The notes under the pieces were generated by a model. That model was given only the letters and a program-made list of their open reading frames with translations, made no database searches and was not told the DNA's origin. A DNA stretch of 48,886 bases from Symbiodinium natans (taxonomy: Eukaryota; Sar; Dinophyceae; Suessiales; Symbiodiniaceae), in assembly GCA_905221605.1 (NCBI GenBank), contig CAJNDS010002313.1:1337403-1386288 (forward strand). Direction: 5' to 3'. Position 1 is the first letter of the stretch. Every line of letters starts with the position of its first letter. Positions 18,237 through 27,033 of the stretch are shown one piece after another. The position numbers were made by a program, and so were the translations under genes.

Positions 18237-18436
18237 GGGGTTTAGGGTTCTTAGGGATCTCAGGTTATTAGGGTTCTTAGGATTAGACTGCCCGGTGGAC
18301 CCATAAATCCTACACCCTCAGCGCAACCCCGAAACCCTAAACTCTAAACCCGAAACCCTGAACACTAAACCCTACACCCTCAACACGAAACACTAAACCC
18401 TAAACCCGAAACCCTAAATCCTAAACCCTAAACCCT
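18237..18436. repeat. TTAGGG-variant run, then degenerate CCCTAAA block
   Basis: 18237-18285 repeats GGTTCTTAGG and TTATTAGG on the plus strand. 18307-18436 is a degenerate minus-strand block with CCCGAAA, CCCTACA and CACTAAA variants. Confidence 0.82.
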
Positions 18437-18520
18437 AGCTACTTGCTAACTGCGCCTGCCTGCAGCAGGCCACAAGGCGCCGCTGTGGCTACGCTGAGCA
18501 GCCAGGGCGCACGGACAGCG

Positions 18521-18632
18521 AAGGTTTAGGTTTCCCCCCCTTAGGGTTTAGGGTTCCCCCCTTGGGGTTTAGGGTTTGGGGTTAGGGATTAGGCCTTAGG
18601 GTTTAGGGCTAGGAAAATTCGGGTTGAGGGTT
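18521..18632 (+). repeat. TTTAGGG block broken by poly-C
   Basis: Heptamers alternate with CCCCCC runs (TTTCCCCCCCTTAGGG, then GTTCCCCCCTTGGGG), so two expansions are interleaved. Confidence 0.8.
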
Positions 18633-18699
18633 TAGGCCCCCCCCCGCCCCCACCCACCCCCCCGCCCCCACCCACCCCCCCGCCCCCACCCACCCCCCC
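18633..18699. repeat. C-rich minisatellite, about 20-base unit x3
   Basis: The unit CCCGCCCCCACCCACCCC is repeated three times. The G-rich complement could form a quadruplex. A G-rich counterpart (GCGGGGGCGGGG) lies 70 bases downstream at 18769-18786. Confidence 0.9.
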
Positions 18700-18959
18700 T
18701 TCAAAGAAAATCCCGACCCATTTAGTCCAGGTCCACCTACAAGGCCTGTCTTTTTCTTAGGTCGGGAGCGGGGGCGGGGGCGGGGATCTACTCATATCAA
18801 AGGCGATGGGGCTAGTGCTTGTGGACATGGGTTGGCTGCGTTGCTATGGGGCTTGGGGGGAGTACATCCCTGAACCCTCAACCCTGGATGAAGGCCTGCG
18901 GCCCACTTCTCGAAACCCAACCACTTCAGCTAAGAACGGCAAAGAGCTGTTGGCTCCCT

Positions 18960-19008
18960 GAGGGTTTAGGGTTTAGGGTTTAGGGTCTAGGGTTTAGGGT
19001 TTAGGGAC
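18960..19008 (+). repeat. TTTAGGG block, 7 units
   Basis: One TCTAGGG unit; the others are perfect. Confidence 0.94.
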
Positions 19009-19286
19009 TTAAACCGCCCTGTATCACAGCCGTGGTAGCCGAGATCATAAAGCCCTAAACCCACGTGCAAACCTCCGTAGGTCTCAGTGCTAAGCCGTAG
19101 ATGATATACAGGGCCTCCCCAAACTTCCGCAAAAAGGGATACGCTCCCATGAATCAGCAACTACGACTGCACCCCTTACGCAAAATAAAAAAGAAGCCCT
19201 AAGGGTTTCATGGTGCAGAATGTGCCCACAAGCCTAAGTTGCTGAGGTTCCGAGCTTTAGGGCTGTTGAAGCCTAGTTTTCGCAGG
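19009..19286. other. Island, no gene recognised
   Basis: Mixed sequence of about 280 bases. No inverted repeat or frame above 60 codons is seen. Confidence 0.5.
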
Positions 19287-19380
19287 TTGAGAGTTTAGGG
19301 TTTAGGGGTGTAGGCTCTCGGGCTTAGGGTTTAGGGCTTACAGTGCTTGCTTGTCTTTGGGGCTTCAGGGCTTAGGGTAT
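19287..19380 (+). repeat. Degenerate TTTAGGG block
   Basis: Interrupted by TGCTTGCTTGTCTTTGG. Confidence 0.8.
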
Positions 19381-19548
19381 TGTTTGGTACCCTGACCCGC
19401 CTCGGGTTCTGGAAAGCCCTGAGCTAGACATCCAACAATTAAGCCTGAACCCTAAACCCTTAACCCTAAACTATACACCAATTACCCAAGTAGAGCCAAC
19501 GTCCTTCGGGAAGTGCGCCTTGCACCTCAACTCGGCTCTGATGGCTCA

Positions 19549-19720
19549 GGGAGGCTTAGGGGTCAGGGTTCAGGGTTCAGGGTTTAGGGTTTAGAGTTTG
19601 GGGTTTATGGTTTAGGGCCTTTAGGGTTTGGGGTTTGGGGTTTAAGGATTAGGGTTTGGGGTTTAGGGGCTGGGGTTCTGGGATTTGGGCTTAGGGTTTA
19701 GGATGTTTTGGGTTGAAGGA
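19549..19720 (+). repeat. Degenerate TTTAGGG/TTTGGGG block
   Basis: TTCAGGG, TTTAGGG and TTTGGGG units, with larger irregular insertions towards 19720. Confidence 0.86.
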
Positions 19721-19763
19721 TGTTGGCTCGGGCTTTGCGGTTCAGGGGTTGAGATCGCAACCT

Positions 19764-19875
19764 CCACAAGCTTGAACCCTAAACCCTAAACCCTAAACCC
19801 CAAACCCCAAACCCTAAACCTAAACCCTAAACCCTAAACCCTAACCCTAAACCCTAAACTTACCCTAAACCCTAG
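19764..19875 (-). repeat. CCCTAAA block
   Basis: CCCTAAA with CCCCAAA doublets and hexamer-length units (CCTAAA and CCCTAA). Confidence 0.93.
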
Positions 19876-19898
19876 ATGCCTGTATCCTATACTAATAA

Positions 19899-19916
19899 CC
19901 CCCCCCCCCCCCCCCC
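19899..19916. repeat. Poly-C tract (18)
   Basis: An uninterrupted C run just after a CCCTAAA block. Confidence 0.95.
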
Positions 19917-20019
19917 TGCCTCCCCAGAAGCCGGAGCCCTAACTCTCGCAAGCCCAAAGACCACCAACCCTCGAGCGTTCAAGTCTTTCAAGCCCGGAAC
20001 TCTCAAAGCCCGAAGCTTT

Positions 20020-20130
20020 GGGATTTGGGATTTGGGGTTTAGGGTTTAGGGTTTAGGAGTTAGGGTTTAGGACTTAGGGTTCAGGTGCTTGGGGGCTCAG
20101 GGGCTTAGGGGTTTAGGGCTTTAGGCAACT
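20020..20130 (+). repeat. Degenerate TTTAGGG block
   Basis: TTTGGGA, TTTAGGG, TTAGGAC and TTAGGGG variants. Confidence 0.85.
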
Positions 20131-20216
20131 TCCACCGTACAACTGAAGGCTCTTCTTTGTAGTTCCATTTTGGGTTAGTGACAGGGAAGTCGAGTATATT
20201 TCCCTCCAAAAAGGTA

Positions 20217-20283
20217 CAAACCCTAAACCCTAAACCCTACACCCTAAACCCTAACCCTAAACCCTAAGCCCTAAACCCTAACG
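20217..20283 (-). repeat. CCCTAAA block
   Basis: Nine to ten units including CCCTACA and CCCTAAG. Confidence 0.93.
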
Positions 20284-20401
20284 TACATCAGAGACTCTTG
20301 GCAAGCCCAAGGGCCTTAGAGGTGGGTTTGCTAGGTGGTTGAAGCCCTAAACTCAAATTCCTGAACCCTAAAGCCCTACATCCTAAAACCGGAAGAGGGG
20401 T

Positions 20402-20435
20402 GTAGGGGTTTAGGGTTTAGGGTTTAGGGTTGTAG
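20402..20435 (+). repeat. TTTAGGG block
   Basis: Four to five units, preceded by degenerate C-strand units at 20340-20385. Confidence 0.88.
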
Positions 20436-20659
20436 ATGTCGGGTTCGCGGGGCATTTTTGGATTTGAGGCTGGAGGGTGGACATCTTATACTGCCCAAAG
20501 CGCAAGGCCTGTTTTCAAGGTTTCCAAGTATGGGCCCTCAATTTGGGTCCCCTGTATTATATAACCTGAATATATGCACGATACACTTCGGATCCCGATA
20601 TGCAAGGGTAAGGGACCATACTGAGTGCACATGGTTCCAACCTGAGATGTATGTGCCCG

Positions 20660-20740
20660 AAACCCTGAACCTTGAACCCTACACCCTGAACCCTGAACCC
20701 TGAACCCTAAACACTAAACCCTAAACCCTAAACCCTAAAC
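20660..20740 (-). repeat. CCCTGAA/CCCTAAA block
   Basis: CCCTGAA units on the left grade into perfect CCCTAAA units on the right. Confidence 0.93.
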
Positions 20741-20862
20741 CAGACCAACCTGTATGTGCCAGGCCCACCTCCAGGCAGAAGAGCGAATGCAGAGCTCGCA
20801 CTACCTGACGCCCTTGCAACCTGAGTGTCTGGGGCTTCGGAGACTTTGGCAAGTTTCGGGCT

Positions 20863-20950
20863 TGGGGTTTAGGGTTTAGGGTTTAGGTTCAGGGCTCAGG
20901 GTTCAGGGTTTAGGGTTTAGGGTGTTGGGTTTAGGGTTTAGGGCTTTAGG
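20863..20950 (+). repeat. TTTAGGG block
   Basis: About eleven units with TTCAGGG, CTCAGGG and TGTTGGG. Confidence 0.92.
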
Positions 20951-21038
20951 CTCGAGATCGTAGCTTGGCTGTCCGTTCTTTGGGTCTCACTGCTGGAAAG
21001 GGGCGGTAGGGGTTTAAGAGGGGAGGTTTCGGACTTGG

Positions 21039-21230
21039 ACCCTAAACCCTAAAACCCTAAAACCCAAAAACCCAAAAACCCAAAAACCCTAAAACCCTAA
21101 ACCCCTAAAACCCTAAAACCCTAAAACCCTAAAACCCTAAAACCCTAAAACCCTAAAACCCTAAACCCCTAAAACCCTAAAACCCTAAAACCCTAAAACC
21201 TAAAACCCTAAAACCCTAAACCCTAAGCCC
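21039..21230 (-). repeat. CCCTAAAA octamer array, about 20 units
   Basis: Mostly CCCTAAAA octamers, with three CCCAAAAA units near 21062-21085 and occasional heptamers. TTTTAGGG is the Chlamydomonas-type telomere repeat, but here it is a local variant in a TTTAGGG background. Confidence 0.95.
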
Positions 21231-21300
21231 AAAATCGCCCCGGGCATCTCACCATCTCGCTACACAGCATCTTCTGGCTTTAGGCTTTGGCATGGTCTGC

Positions 21301-21400
21301 TACTGTTTGCTTAGGAACTCCCAAAAAAGAACAAGCAATACTTCCTATATTACCCTCAATAAGGAAGTTTTTTTTTGGGGGGGGTCTTAAGCAATTGGTG
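21301..21400. mobile_element. MF-D copy 2: MITE-like element with T/G-rich end
   Basis: Left end TACTGTTTGCTTAGGAAC; right end GGGTCTTAAGCAATTGG. The right end is preceded by nine T and eight G residues (21369-21386). The centre has CTTCCTATATTACCCTC and AATAAGGAAG as inner arms. Confidence 0.6.
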
Positions 21401-21639
21401 GTCTTTGGTCTCTAAGAGGCACATTGAGCTGGGGAGGTGCCGGGATTCGGGGAATATTAGGCCTTCATAATCAGAAGAGGGTTATGGTTGCTCTTAGAGT
21501 ACACCTATAGCATAAGGGAATACCATTAGTAACTGCATAAGCGAGTTCCCGAAAAAGCTCCTTGAGCCATCAACCTGCCCATATCGACCCTGAGCCCTGC
21601 AACAAACCCTATAAGCCCTGCAAGCCCTATGAACCCAAA

Positions 21640-21790
21640 AGCGCTGAAGCCCATAAACCCTAGACCCAAAACCCTACGCCCTAAACACTAATCCATAAAC
21701 CCTAAACCCTAAACCCTAAACCCTAAACCCTAAACCCTAAACCCTAAACCCTAAACCCTAAACCCTAAACCTAAACCCTAAACCCTAAGC
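21640..21790 (-). repeat. CCCTAAA array
   Basis: Degenerate from 21640, then about 12 near-perfect units from 21700. Confidence 0.95.
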
Positions 21791-21913
21791 CTCTTCTTTG
21801 CAGTGTCAGGTGCTCTGGCAGGCGCGGGATCAGCGCATCGACCAGCGCAGTGAGGAGCTCCTATTCAGGGACCCTGAGTCAGGGAGGGCTATAGGGCTTA
21901 AGGTCTGGAGTGC

Positions 21914-22012
21914 TTTAGGGTTTAGGGTTTAGGGTTTAGGGTTTAGGGTTTAGGGTTTAGGGTTTAGGGTTTAGGGTTTAGGATTTAGGGTTTGGGGTTT
22001 AGGGTTTAGGAG
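21914..22012 (+). repeat. TTTAGGG array, about 14 units
   Basis: Perfect on the left, with TTTAGGA and TTTGGGG at the right end. Confidence 0.96.
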
Positions 22013-22088
22013 GCCTTGAACACATGTTCAGGAATATCCTAAGTAAAGGATCTCGGAGGCTCTGCGTGTACATTGTGAAGGTTTAAGG

Positions 22089-22116
22089 TTTTTTTTTTTT
22101 TTTTTTTGGGGGGGGG
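22089..22116 (+). repeat. Joined poly-T (19) and poly-G (9) tract
   Basis: The T run switches directly to G and is followed by TAGGGTTTAGGG. The same T-to-G junction occurs at 21369 and 23834, and as T5CG16 at 29661. Confidence 0.93.
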
Positions 22117-22270
22117 TAGGGTTTAGGGCTTGTACATCGGCTGGAGGGCTTGGGGGTTTTGAGGTTTTTGGGTTTTCGGTGTTTTGCGAGCTAGGGTTCA
22201 TTGCTCGTTGCCTATTCGGACTTGAGGGTATTGGGGCTTCTAGGAGTGGGGGTGGAGGGAAACAAGCTTG

Positions 22271-22384
22271 CCCTAGGGGTCCATGTACCTAATTATTATA
22301 TGCTTGGAGCCCTAGTACGCTTCTTAGCAAGTACTTTAAGGCCCAAGTATTCCCTATTTAGGTACACGGACCCTTAGGGTTACG
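22271..22384. mobile_element. MF-B copy 2: MITE-like hairpin
   Basis: AGGGGTCCATGTACCTAATT on the left and TAGGTACACGGACCCTTAGG on the right pair with few mismatches. The inner arms TATGCTTGG and CCAAGTAT extend the stem. It aligns along its length with 1834-1955. Confidence 0.78.
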
Positions 22385-22507
22385 TCTTAGGATCTGAATG
22401 CAATAGCAGTCACCTTAGCATCCATCAGCCAGGCCAGAAATCTGACCACTAAAACCCAAACCCCGCCAGCACATGCTGGCTTCGTCTTTATCGAACAAGC
22501 GTTTCAA

Positions 22508-22558
22508 ACCCAATCCTGCAACCCTAAACCCTAGACCCTAAACCCTAAACCCTAAACG
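22508..22558 (-). repeat. CCCTAAA block
   Basis: Six to seven units directly left of the interrupted MF-B copy. Confidence 0.92.
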
Positions 22559-22735
22559 CCCCAAGGAGTCCATGTACCTACATGGTATATGCTTGTGCCC
22601 CAAGGTCACTACTTAGGACGTACCTGAGCAGCTTCACTCTGAGGCCCTAAACCCTAAACCCTAAACCCTAAACCCTAAACCCTAAACCCTAAACCCAAGT
22701 ATACCCCAAGTCGACGCATGGACCCTTGTAAGGTC
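22552..22735. mobile_element. MF-B copy 3, interrupted by a CCCTAAA array
   Basis: The left arm has GGAGTCCATGTACCTACATG, TATGCTTGTGCCCC and GGACGTACCTGA. The right arm has CCCAAGTATACCCC and GCATGGACCCTTGTAAGG. Between them lies the array at 22643-22696, where uninterrupted copies have only TTTAAGACCCAAG. The array therefore sits inside the element next to its internal CCCAA. Confidence 0.65.
22643..22696 (-). repeat. CCCTAAA array, 7 to 8 units, inside MF-B copy 3
   Basis: Perfect heptamers abut CCCAAGTATA of the element, so the first base-pairs of the boundary are shared (CCC followed by AA). Confidence 0.94.
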
Positions 22736-22739
22736 TTGG

Positions 22740-22820
22740 GTAAGCCCTAGAACCCTCAAACCCTAAACCCTAAACCCTAAACCCTAAACCCTGAACCCTA
22801 ACCCCTAAACCTTAAATCCT
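22740..22820 (-). repeat. CCCTAAA block
   Basis: Nine to ten units, decaying to CCTTAAATCC at the right, where MF-F starts. Confidence 0.92.
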
Positions 22821-22821
22821 A

Positions 22822-22941
22822 CAAGGAAGGAGCACCCTTACCATACTAACTATAGCTACGGACTGACAACCTAAGTTAGGACCCCTATAACCCAAGATAG
22901 GGTCCTTAAGGCTCTACTTAGAACTAGAAAGCCCCTCCTTG
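22822..22941 (+). mobile_element. MF-F copy 1: MITE-like element
   Basis: The ends CAAGGAAGGAGC and (inverted) CAAGGAGGGGC match. The interior has CACCCTTACCATACTAACTA, GACAACCTAAGTTAGGA and AAGATAGGGTCCTTAAGG. A second copy lies in the opposite orientation at 31873-31973. Confidence 0.72.
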
Positions 22942-22994
22942 TAAACCCTGAACCCTGAGCCGAATCCCCAAAATGAACCCTGGGCCTTTTCGAC

Positions 22995-23115
22995 TCCTTC
23001 CCTCAACCCTAAACCATAAACCCTAAACCCTAAACCCTAAACCCTAAACCCTAAACCCTAAACCCTAAACCCTAACCCTAAACCCTAAACCCTAAACCCT
23101 AAACCCTAAACCCCC
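22995..23115 (-). repeat. CCCTAAA array, about 17 units
   Basis: Near-perfect, with one CCCTAA hexamer at about 23073. Confidence 0.96.
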
Positions 23116-23193
23116 TTTCCGCCTCATAGGAGCCCTTGAAGGAGAGTGAAGCCGGGGCTTCCAAGAGAGCGGGTCCTGGCTGGTCGGTTTGGG

Positions 23194-23310
23194 AGGTTTA
23201 GGGTTTAGGGTTTAGGGTTTAGGGGTTAGGGTTTAGGGTTTAGGGTTTCAGGGTTTAGAGTTTACAGTTCACAAGGTTTAGGGATTAGTGCGCAGAGTTT
23301 AGGGCTCACG
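23194..23310 (+). repeat. TTTAGGG block
   Basis: Perfect to about 23245, then decays through TTTAGAG, TTTACAG and TTAGTGC. Confidence 0.9.
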
Positions 23311-23539
23311 ATTCAGGGCGTCCCAAGCAACCTAAGCATAAAAGGGTGCCGCCCTGCTTGCCTAACTGGGTTTCTAAGAGTACCTAAGTTAACCCCGACA
23401 ACCCATGAATAATTAAGAGCACTCCTGCCAGGGGCATCCGAAATCTTAAGCCCTAAGGCAAGAGACCTAAGCAAACTCCCAACCCACAACCCCCAAAACC
23501 TAAATACCACAAAATACCACAAATACCCTACCCCTCCGA

Positions 23540-23665
23540 AGGGTAGTTACATGGTCCCTTCGTATGGGCCTGTACAAGGGGACCCCTTATATACCCCTTA
23601 TATACCCCAAACAACCCAAGGGCCCATACATCAAAACCCATTAAACAGGATGAAAGGGCCCATGA
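23540..23665. mobile_element. MF-G copy 2: uninterrupted relative of 5653-5955
   Basis: Shares GGGTAGTTACATGG with the left end of copy 1 and CCCAAGGGCCCATACATCA with its right part. Between them are 46 bases including CCCCTTATATACCCC, without a heptamer array. The right terminal repeat is lost where a CCCTAAA block begins at 23663. Confidence 0.7.
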
Positions 23666-23728
23666 AACCCTAAACCCTAAACCCTGAACCCTAAACCCTG
23701 AACCCTAAACCCTAAACCCTAAACCCGA
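23663..23728 (-). repeat. CCCTAAA/CCCTGAA block
   Basis: Alternates CCCTAAA and CCCTGAA, giving a partial 14-base periodicity. Confidence 0.94.
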
Positions 23729-23779
23729 CGCAGCTTATCACTCCCTAGAACCCCGAAGTCCCTCAAACCCGCTCAGGGC

Positions 23780-23915
23780 TTTAAGGGATTTAGGGGGCTT
23801 TAGGGGGGTTTAGGGTTTATGATGGAGTTTGCGTTTTTTTTTTTTTTTTGGGGGGGGGGGGGGGGGTTAGGGTTTTCAGGGTTTTTGGGCCTTTAGGGTT
23901 TAGGATTTATAGCGC
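23780..23915 (+). repeat. TTTAGGG-derived block split by a poly-T/poly-G tract
   Basis: TTTAGGGGG variants on the left, then T16 and G17 (23834-23866), then TTTAGGG-type units. The homopolymers lie within the telomere-like context. Confidence 0.88.
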
Positions 23916-24367
23916 CGTCCTTCCCTGACACCACGCTGGAGTGCAGACAGGTGAAGGGCGACCGCCCTGCCAGATGCGAGAAGAAGACCCTTTGCTGACA
24001 AGACATCAAAGCGAGAAGACAAACACGTGGTAGTGGTGGTGGTAGTAGTTGGTTGTAGTAGCAACAGTAGTAGGGGTAGTAGTAGTCGTCGTCGTAGTCG
24101 TCGTGAAACTGAGGAATCATAATTCCCATTTGGAGGTCTAAGGGCTTCATGGGCTTAGTTTATTCAGCCATTCAAGTCTCCTAGGCGCACCCTCAACAAG
24201 ATGCATAATGGCTAGGAATAGGTCATACTATTGGCTTTGGGGGCTCCTAGCGGCTCTCATGAGTAGTACGCACCAGTTGGGGCGCAGCCCGCCAAGACCA
24301 CGCTTCTCCCGACTTCTTCTGATTGCAGGCAAGCACGCCTCTTGGTTGTTTCGGAACTGATTAGGCT
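23916..24367. other. 450-base island with a GTA/GTC triplet tract
   Basis: 24028-24105 is a purine-rich triplet repeat (GTA, GTG and GTC). The minus-strand frame across it (23893-24150) would give a Tyr/Asp tract and is not convincing. No gene recognised in the rest. Confidence 0.6.
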
Positions 24368-24472
24368 TTAGCTATACTCCCCTTAGAACCTTAATAAAAA
24401 CAACACTTTTAATGTCCTCTTGGGTTTTATATAAAGAAAAAGAAAAATAATTCCCCAGGGGGATATAGCTAG
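24368..24472. mobile_element. MF-L copy 1: MITE-like element
   Basis: TTAGCTATACTCCCC at the left and GGGGATATAGCTA at the right are inverted repeats. The interior has CCTTAGAACCTTAATAAAAA, AACACTTTTAATG and TTGGGTTTTATAT, shared in order with 34346-34425. Confidence 0.68.
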
Positions 24473-24689
24473 GGTGTCGGGTTGTGGGAAGTTTCGATTC
24501 CTGAGGGAAAAAGCTGACTTTGAGAAGGAGACTCGTGTGCTCAGGGAAGGAAGCCCAGGCTACAGAAGGACGACATGTGATGTTCCCATTTTGGCGTTGA
24601 GTGTCCAGAATTCAGGGTCGGGTGCAGGGTGTACGGGATGCTACGATGCACCCCTAAACACTGACCCCGAGTTTCTTGCGCGCCTAAGT

Positions 24690-24716
24690 GTTTAGGGTTT
24701 AGGGTTTAGGGTTTGA
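24690..24716 (+). repeat. Short TTTAGGG block
   Basis: Four units. Confidence 0.9.
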
Positions 24717-24908
24717 GGTAGCCCTTGTGCCGACTTTTTCTACACGGATCCAAACCCCCAAAAGCAGCCCGAAAGAAGGGAACGTGGACACCGGCCCAGC
24801 ACCCCTGTTAGGGCTTAATAGGGCCCGAAAACTTTGAACCCTAATAGTTGCCAGCCGGGTTGGGGGCTTCAGGAATGTTGGGGCTTTTCGAGCTCTAATG
24901 GGCTTATG

Positions 24909-25009
24909 GTTGGGGATGTGCCCCCTTATACGAATAGTCCTTAATAGTCCTTAATCGTCCTTAATAGTAATTATTTCAGGACTGTTAGTATAAGGGTGAA
25001 CATCCCAAC
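24909..25009. mobile_element. MF-A copy 2: MITE-like foldback element
   Basis: The best preserved termini of the family: GTTGGGGATG on the left and CATCCCAAC on the right, continuing inward as CCCCCTTATACGAATAGTCC and GGACTGTTAGTATAAGGG. The centre is a triplicated TAGTCCTTAA/TCGTCCTTAA motif. A CCCTAAA array starts at the first base after the right end. Confidence 0.8.
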
Positions 25010-25070
25010 CCTAAACCCTAAACCCTAAACCCTAAACCCTAAACCCTAAACCCTAAACCCGAAACCCTGT
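25007..25070 (-). repeat. CCCTAAA array, 9 units
   Basis: Perfect heptamers abutting MF-A. Confidence 0.96.
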
Positions 25071-25183
25071 CATGGTCGACTCTTGTCCCTTGTCGCTCGG
25101 GTGGTTGCTTGAGTGCATTTGGCGAATCGGAGTCTGCCCGTTGGCCAGAGGAACCATTGAATCACTAAACCCAGGCGTCCCTC

Positions 25184-25255
25184 GTTTAGGGTTTAGGGTT
25201 TAGGGTTTAGGGTTTAGGGTTTAGGGTTTAGGGTTTAGGGTTTAGGGTTTAGGGC
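25184..25255 (+). repeat. TTTAGGG array, 10 units
   Basis: Perfect heptamers. Confidence 0.96.
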
Positions 25256-25355
25256 AATATCGGGCCAAGTTTGATGCTCATGAAATGAAAGCGGTAGTTC
25301 TTTGAATTACGATAAACCGGGATGACATTATGATGCAGTTCCTAGTCCCCAAACC

Positions 25356-25435
25356 TAGGAATAGCAAGGGTGCCTTTGTTTTGGTTTAACGGGGCCTATT
25401 ATGAGGGAACCTAAGCCCTAAGAATCTGTCCTAAG
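25356..25435. mobile_element. MF-C fragment
   Basis: Contains CCTAGGAATAGCAAGGGTGCC and TTTTGGTTTAACGGGG (first motif is 21 bases in the DNA; core AGGAATAGCAAGGGTGCC), then GAGGGAACCTAAGCCC, in the order found in MF-C. Terminal repeats are not evident. Confidence 0.5.
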
Positions 25436-25652
25436 TTCAAAAACCTCAGCCTGAAAAAAGTTATCTCCGAACTGACCTCCTCCAAGCCCTAAGCCCTGAA
25501 CACTAGACTTGGCCCTTATCAGGTCAAAAGCTAAAACCCTAAACCCTGAACCATCGATTTTGTAGGGCCTCCTTCAAGCTAATCCTCCTCGAATGGGTGT
25601 GTAAAGTTTTGGGAGTCGCAGCGCACTCCCCAAAAAATAGGCGAGACCGGGG

Positions 25653-25767
25653 AACTCGAACCAGGAGTAACCTAGGAATACAAAGGGTGCCCTCTTCGGC
25701 TTAAAAGAGCTTGTAAGGGAACCTAAACCCCAAAAAAAGGGAATAAGGTCCCTGCTCTTATGGGGAC
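25653..25767. mobile_element. MF-C copy 4
   Basis: CAGGAGTAACCTAGGAATAC, AAAGGGTGCCCTCTTCGG, TTGTAAGGGAACCTAAACC and GGGAATAAGGTCCC follow copy 1 step by step. Additional inverted-looking sequence continues to about 25810 (CTCCTGAAATCCGGGAG). Confidence 0.68.
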
Positions 25768-26129
25768 TCCTGAAATCCGGGAGTACTCCAATTCCTGGTC
25801 CCTGTTTGGGAACCCTAAAAATTCGGGGCCGCCTTGTAATAGTAACCTCAAAAGGGGCCCCTAATTTAGAGAATCCCCTTATCAAACAGCGCTGACATCA
25901 TCAGCACTTGACCGCAACGTGGTTCGAGCCCGCCCGAGAACTAACAACAGTGTTTGGGCACTTGAGGGACTTCGCTCCCTACTAAACCCTAAAAGAAACG
26001 AGGGTTGAGGGTTTAGGGTTCAGGGTACCTACTGAACCCTTTTGAACTAAACCCCAGTAAGCCCCAATCCCCGGCCAGGGTGGCATGTTGCTGCAAGGCA
26101 GACCACTGTGAGCAAAGCACCCGAGCCAG

Positions 26130-26212
26130 GTTTAGGGTTTAGGGTTTAGGGTTTAGGGTTTAGGGTTTAGGGTTTAGGGTTTAGGGCTTAGGGTTTAGGG
26201 TTTAGGGTTTGC
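26130..26212 (+). repeat. TTTAGGG array, about 12 units
   Basis: One CTTAGGG unit; the rest are perfect. Confidence 0.96.
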
Positions 26213-26279
26213 TTGAAAGCTCCAGGGTTGAGGATGTCTCGTCTCGGTTACCTCACCTACTAAACCCTGCCAAGAACCC

Positions 26280-26492
26280 AAATAAGCCCCAAATAAACCC
26301 CAAAAGGCCCTAGTAAAGCCCCAAGAAACCCTAAAAGGTCCTAACAAAGCCCCAATAAACCCTGAAAGGCCCTAACAAAGCCCCAAGAAACCCTAAAAGG
26401 CCCTAACAAAGCCCCAAGAAACCCTGAAAGGCCCTAACAAAGCCCCAACAAAACCCTGAAAGCCCCTAACAAGCCCTAAGAAAGCCCCAAGA
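26280..26492. repeat. 31-base minisatellite, about 6 to 7 units
   Basis: The unit contains GGCCCTAACAAAGCCCCAAG then AAACCCTGAAA. CTAACAAAG recurs at 26341, 26372, 26403 and 26434 with exact 31-base spacing; the flanking units are more diverged. The unit looks compounded from CCCTAAA-like and CCCCAAG-like heptamers. Confidence 0.93.
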
Positions 26493-26645
26493 TGATACCA
26501 CATGGTTTAGGTTGTGCATGCTGTTTGCTCACGGCGGTTGCTTTCTGCACGCCCAAGCATACGAGTACATCGCTTGAGGCATGTAGCGCTTTCCGCGGTG
26601 GAGTGTTGCTGGCTTCGGCTGTAGTCTCTGGGTCCAGACAAGCAT

Positions 26646-26714
26646 GGGTTTAGGGTTTAGGGTTTAGGGTTTAGGGTTTAGGGTTTAGGGTTTAGGGTTT
26701 AGGGTTTAGGGCTT
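26646..26714 (+). repeat. TTTAGGG array, 9 to 10 units
   Basis: Perfect heptamers, bordered right by GCTTTCTGCC. Confidence 0.96.
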
Positions 26715-27033
26715 TCTGCCAGAGCCCAATGCCACTTCATGAAGGAAAGAAGTTTCATAATGATAGCGAAGACCGAAACAATGGTGATGAAAATGACAAC
26801 AATGACCGAGATGGTCATGATGTTATTGATGGCGACAATCACGATGCATCGGAAGAGCGGATGGAGAAATCGCAATGTTTCCCAGGGTAGGATGAAGCAT
26901 CAAAGGTGCGTGTTTCCTTAAGTTCACGAGGTTCGGGTTTCTTGAAGTTCAGTAAGTTTCTCAAACAGAGGATGTTCGTCCTGAGGCTTTGGCGGGAAGG
27001 TGAGAGGCTACAGAAAATTAAACATGTATAGCT
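26715..27033. other. Island of 320 bases, no gene recognised
   Basis: 26757-26850 is a purine-rich, ATG/ACA-rich stretch that yields a Met-rich 60-codon frame (26739-26921). This is low complexity, and I do not call it a gene. Confidence 0.45.

Noticed and set aside
25641-25665. GGTTCGAGTTCC on the minus strand, T-loop-like
   Set aside because: The flanking five bases do not pair as a T stem, and no upstream arms are found.
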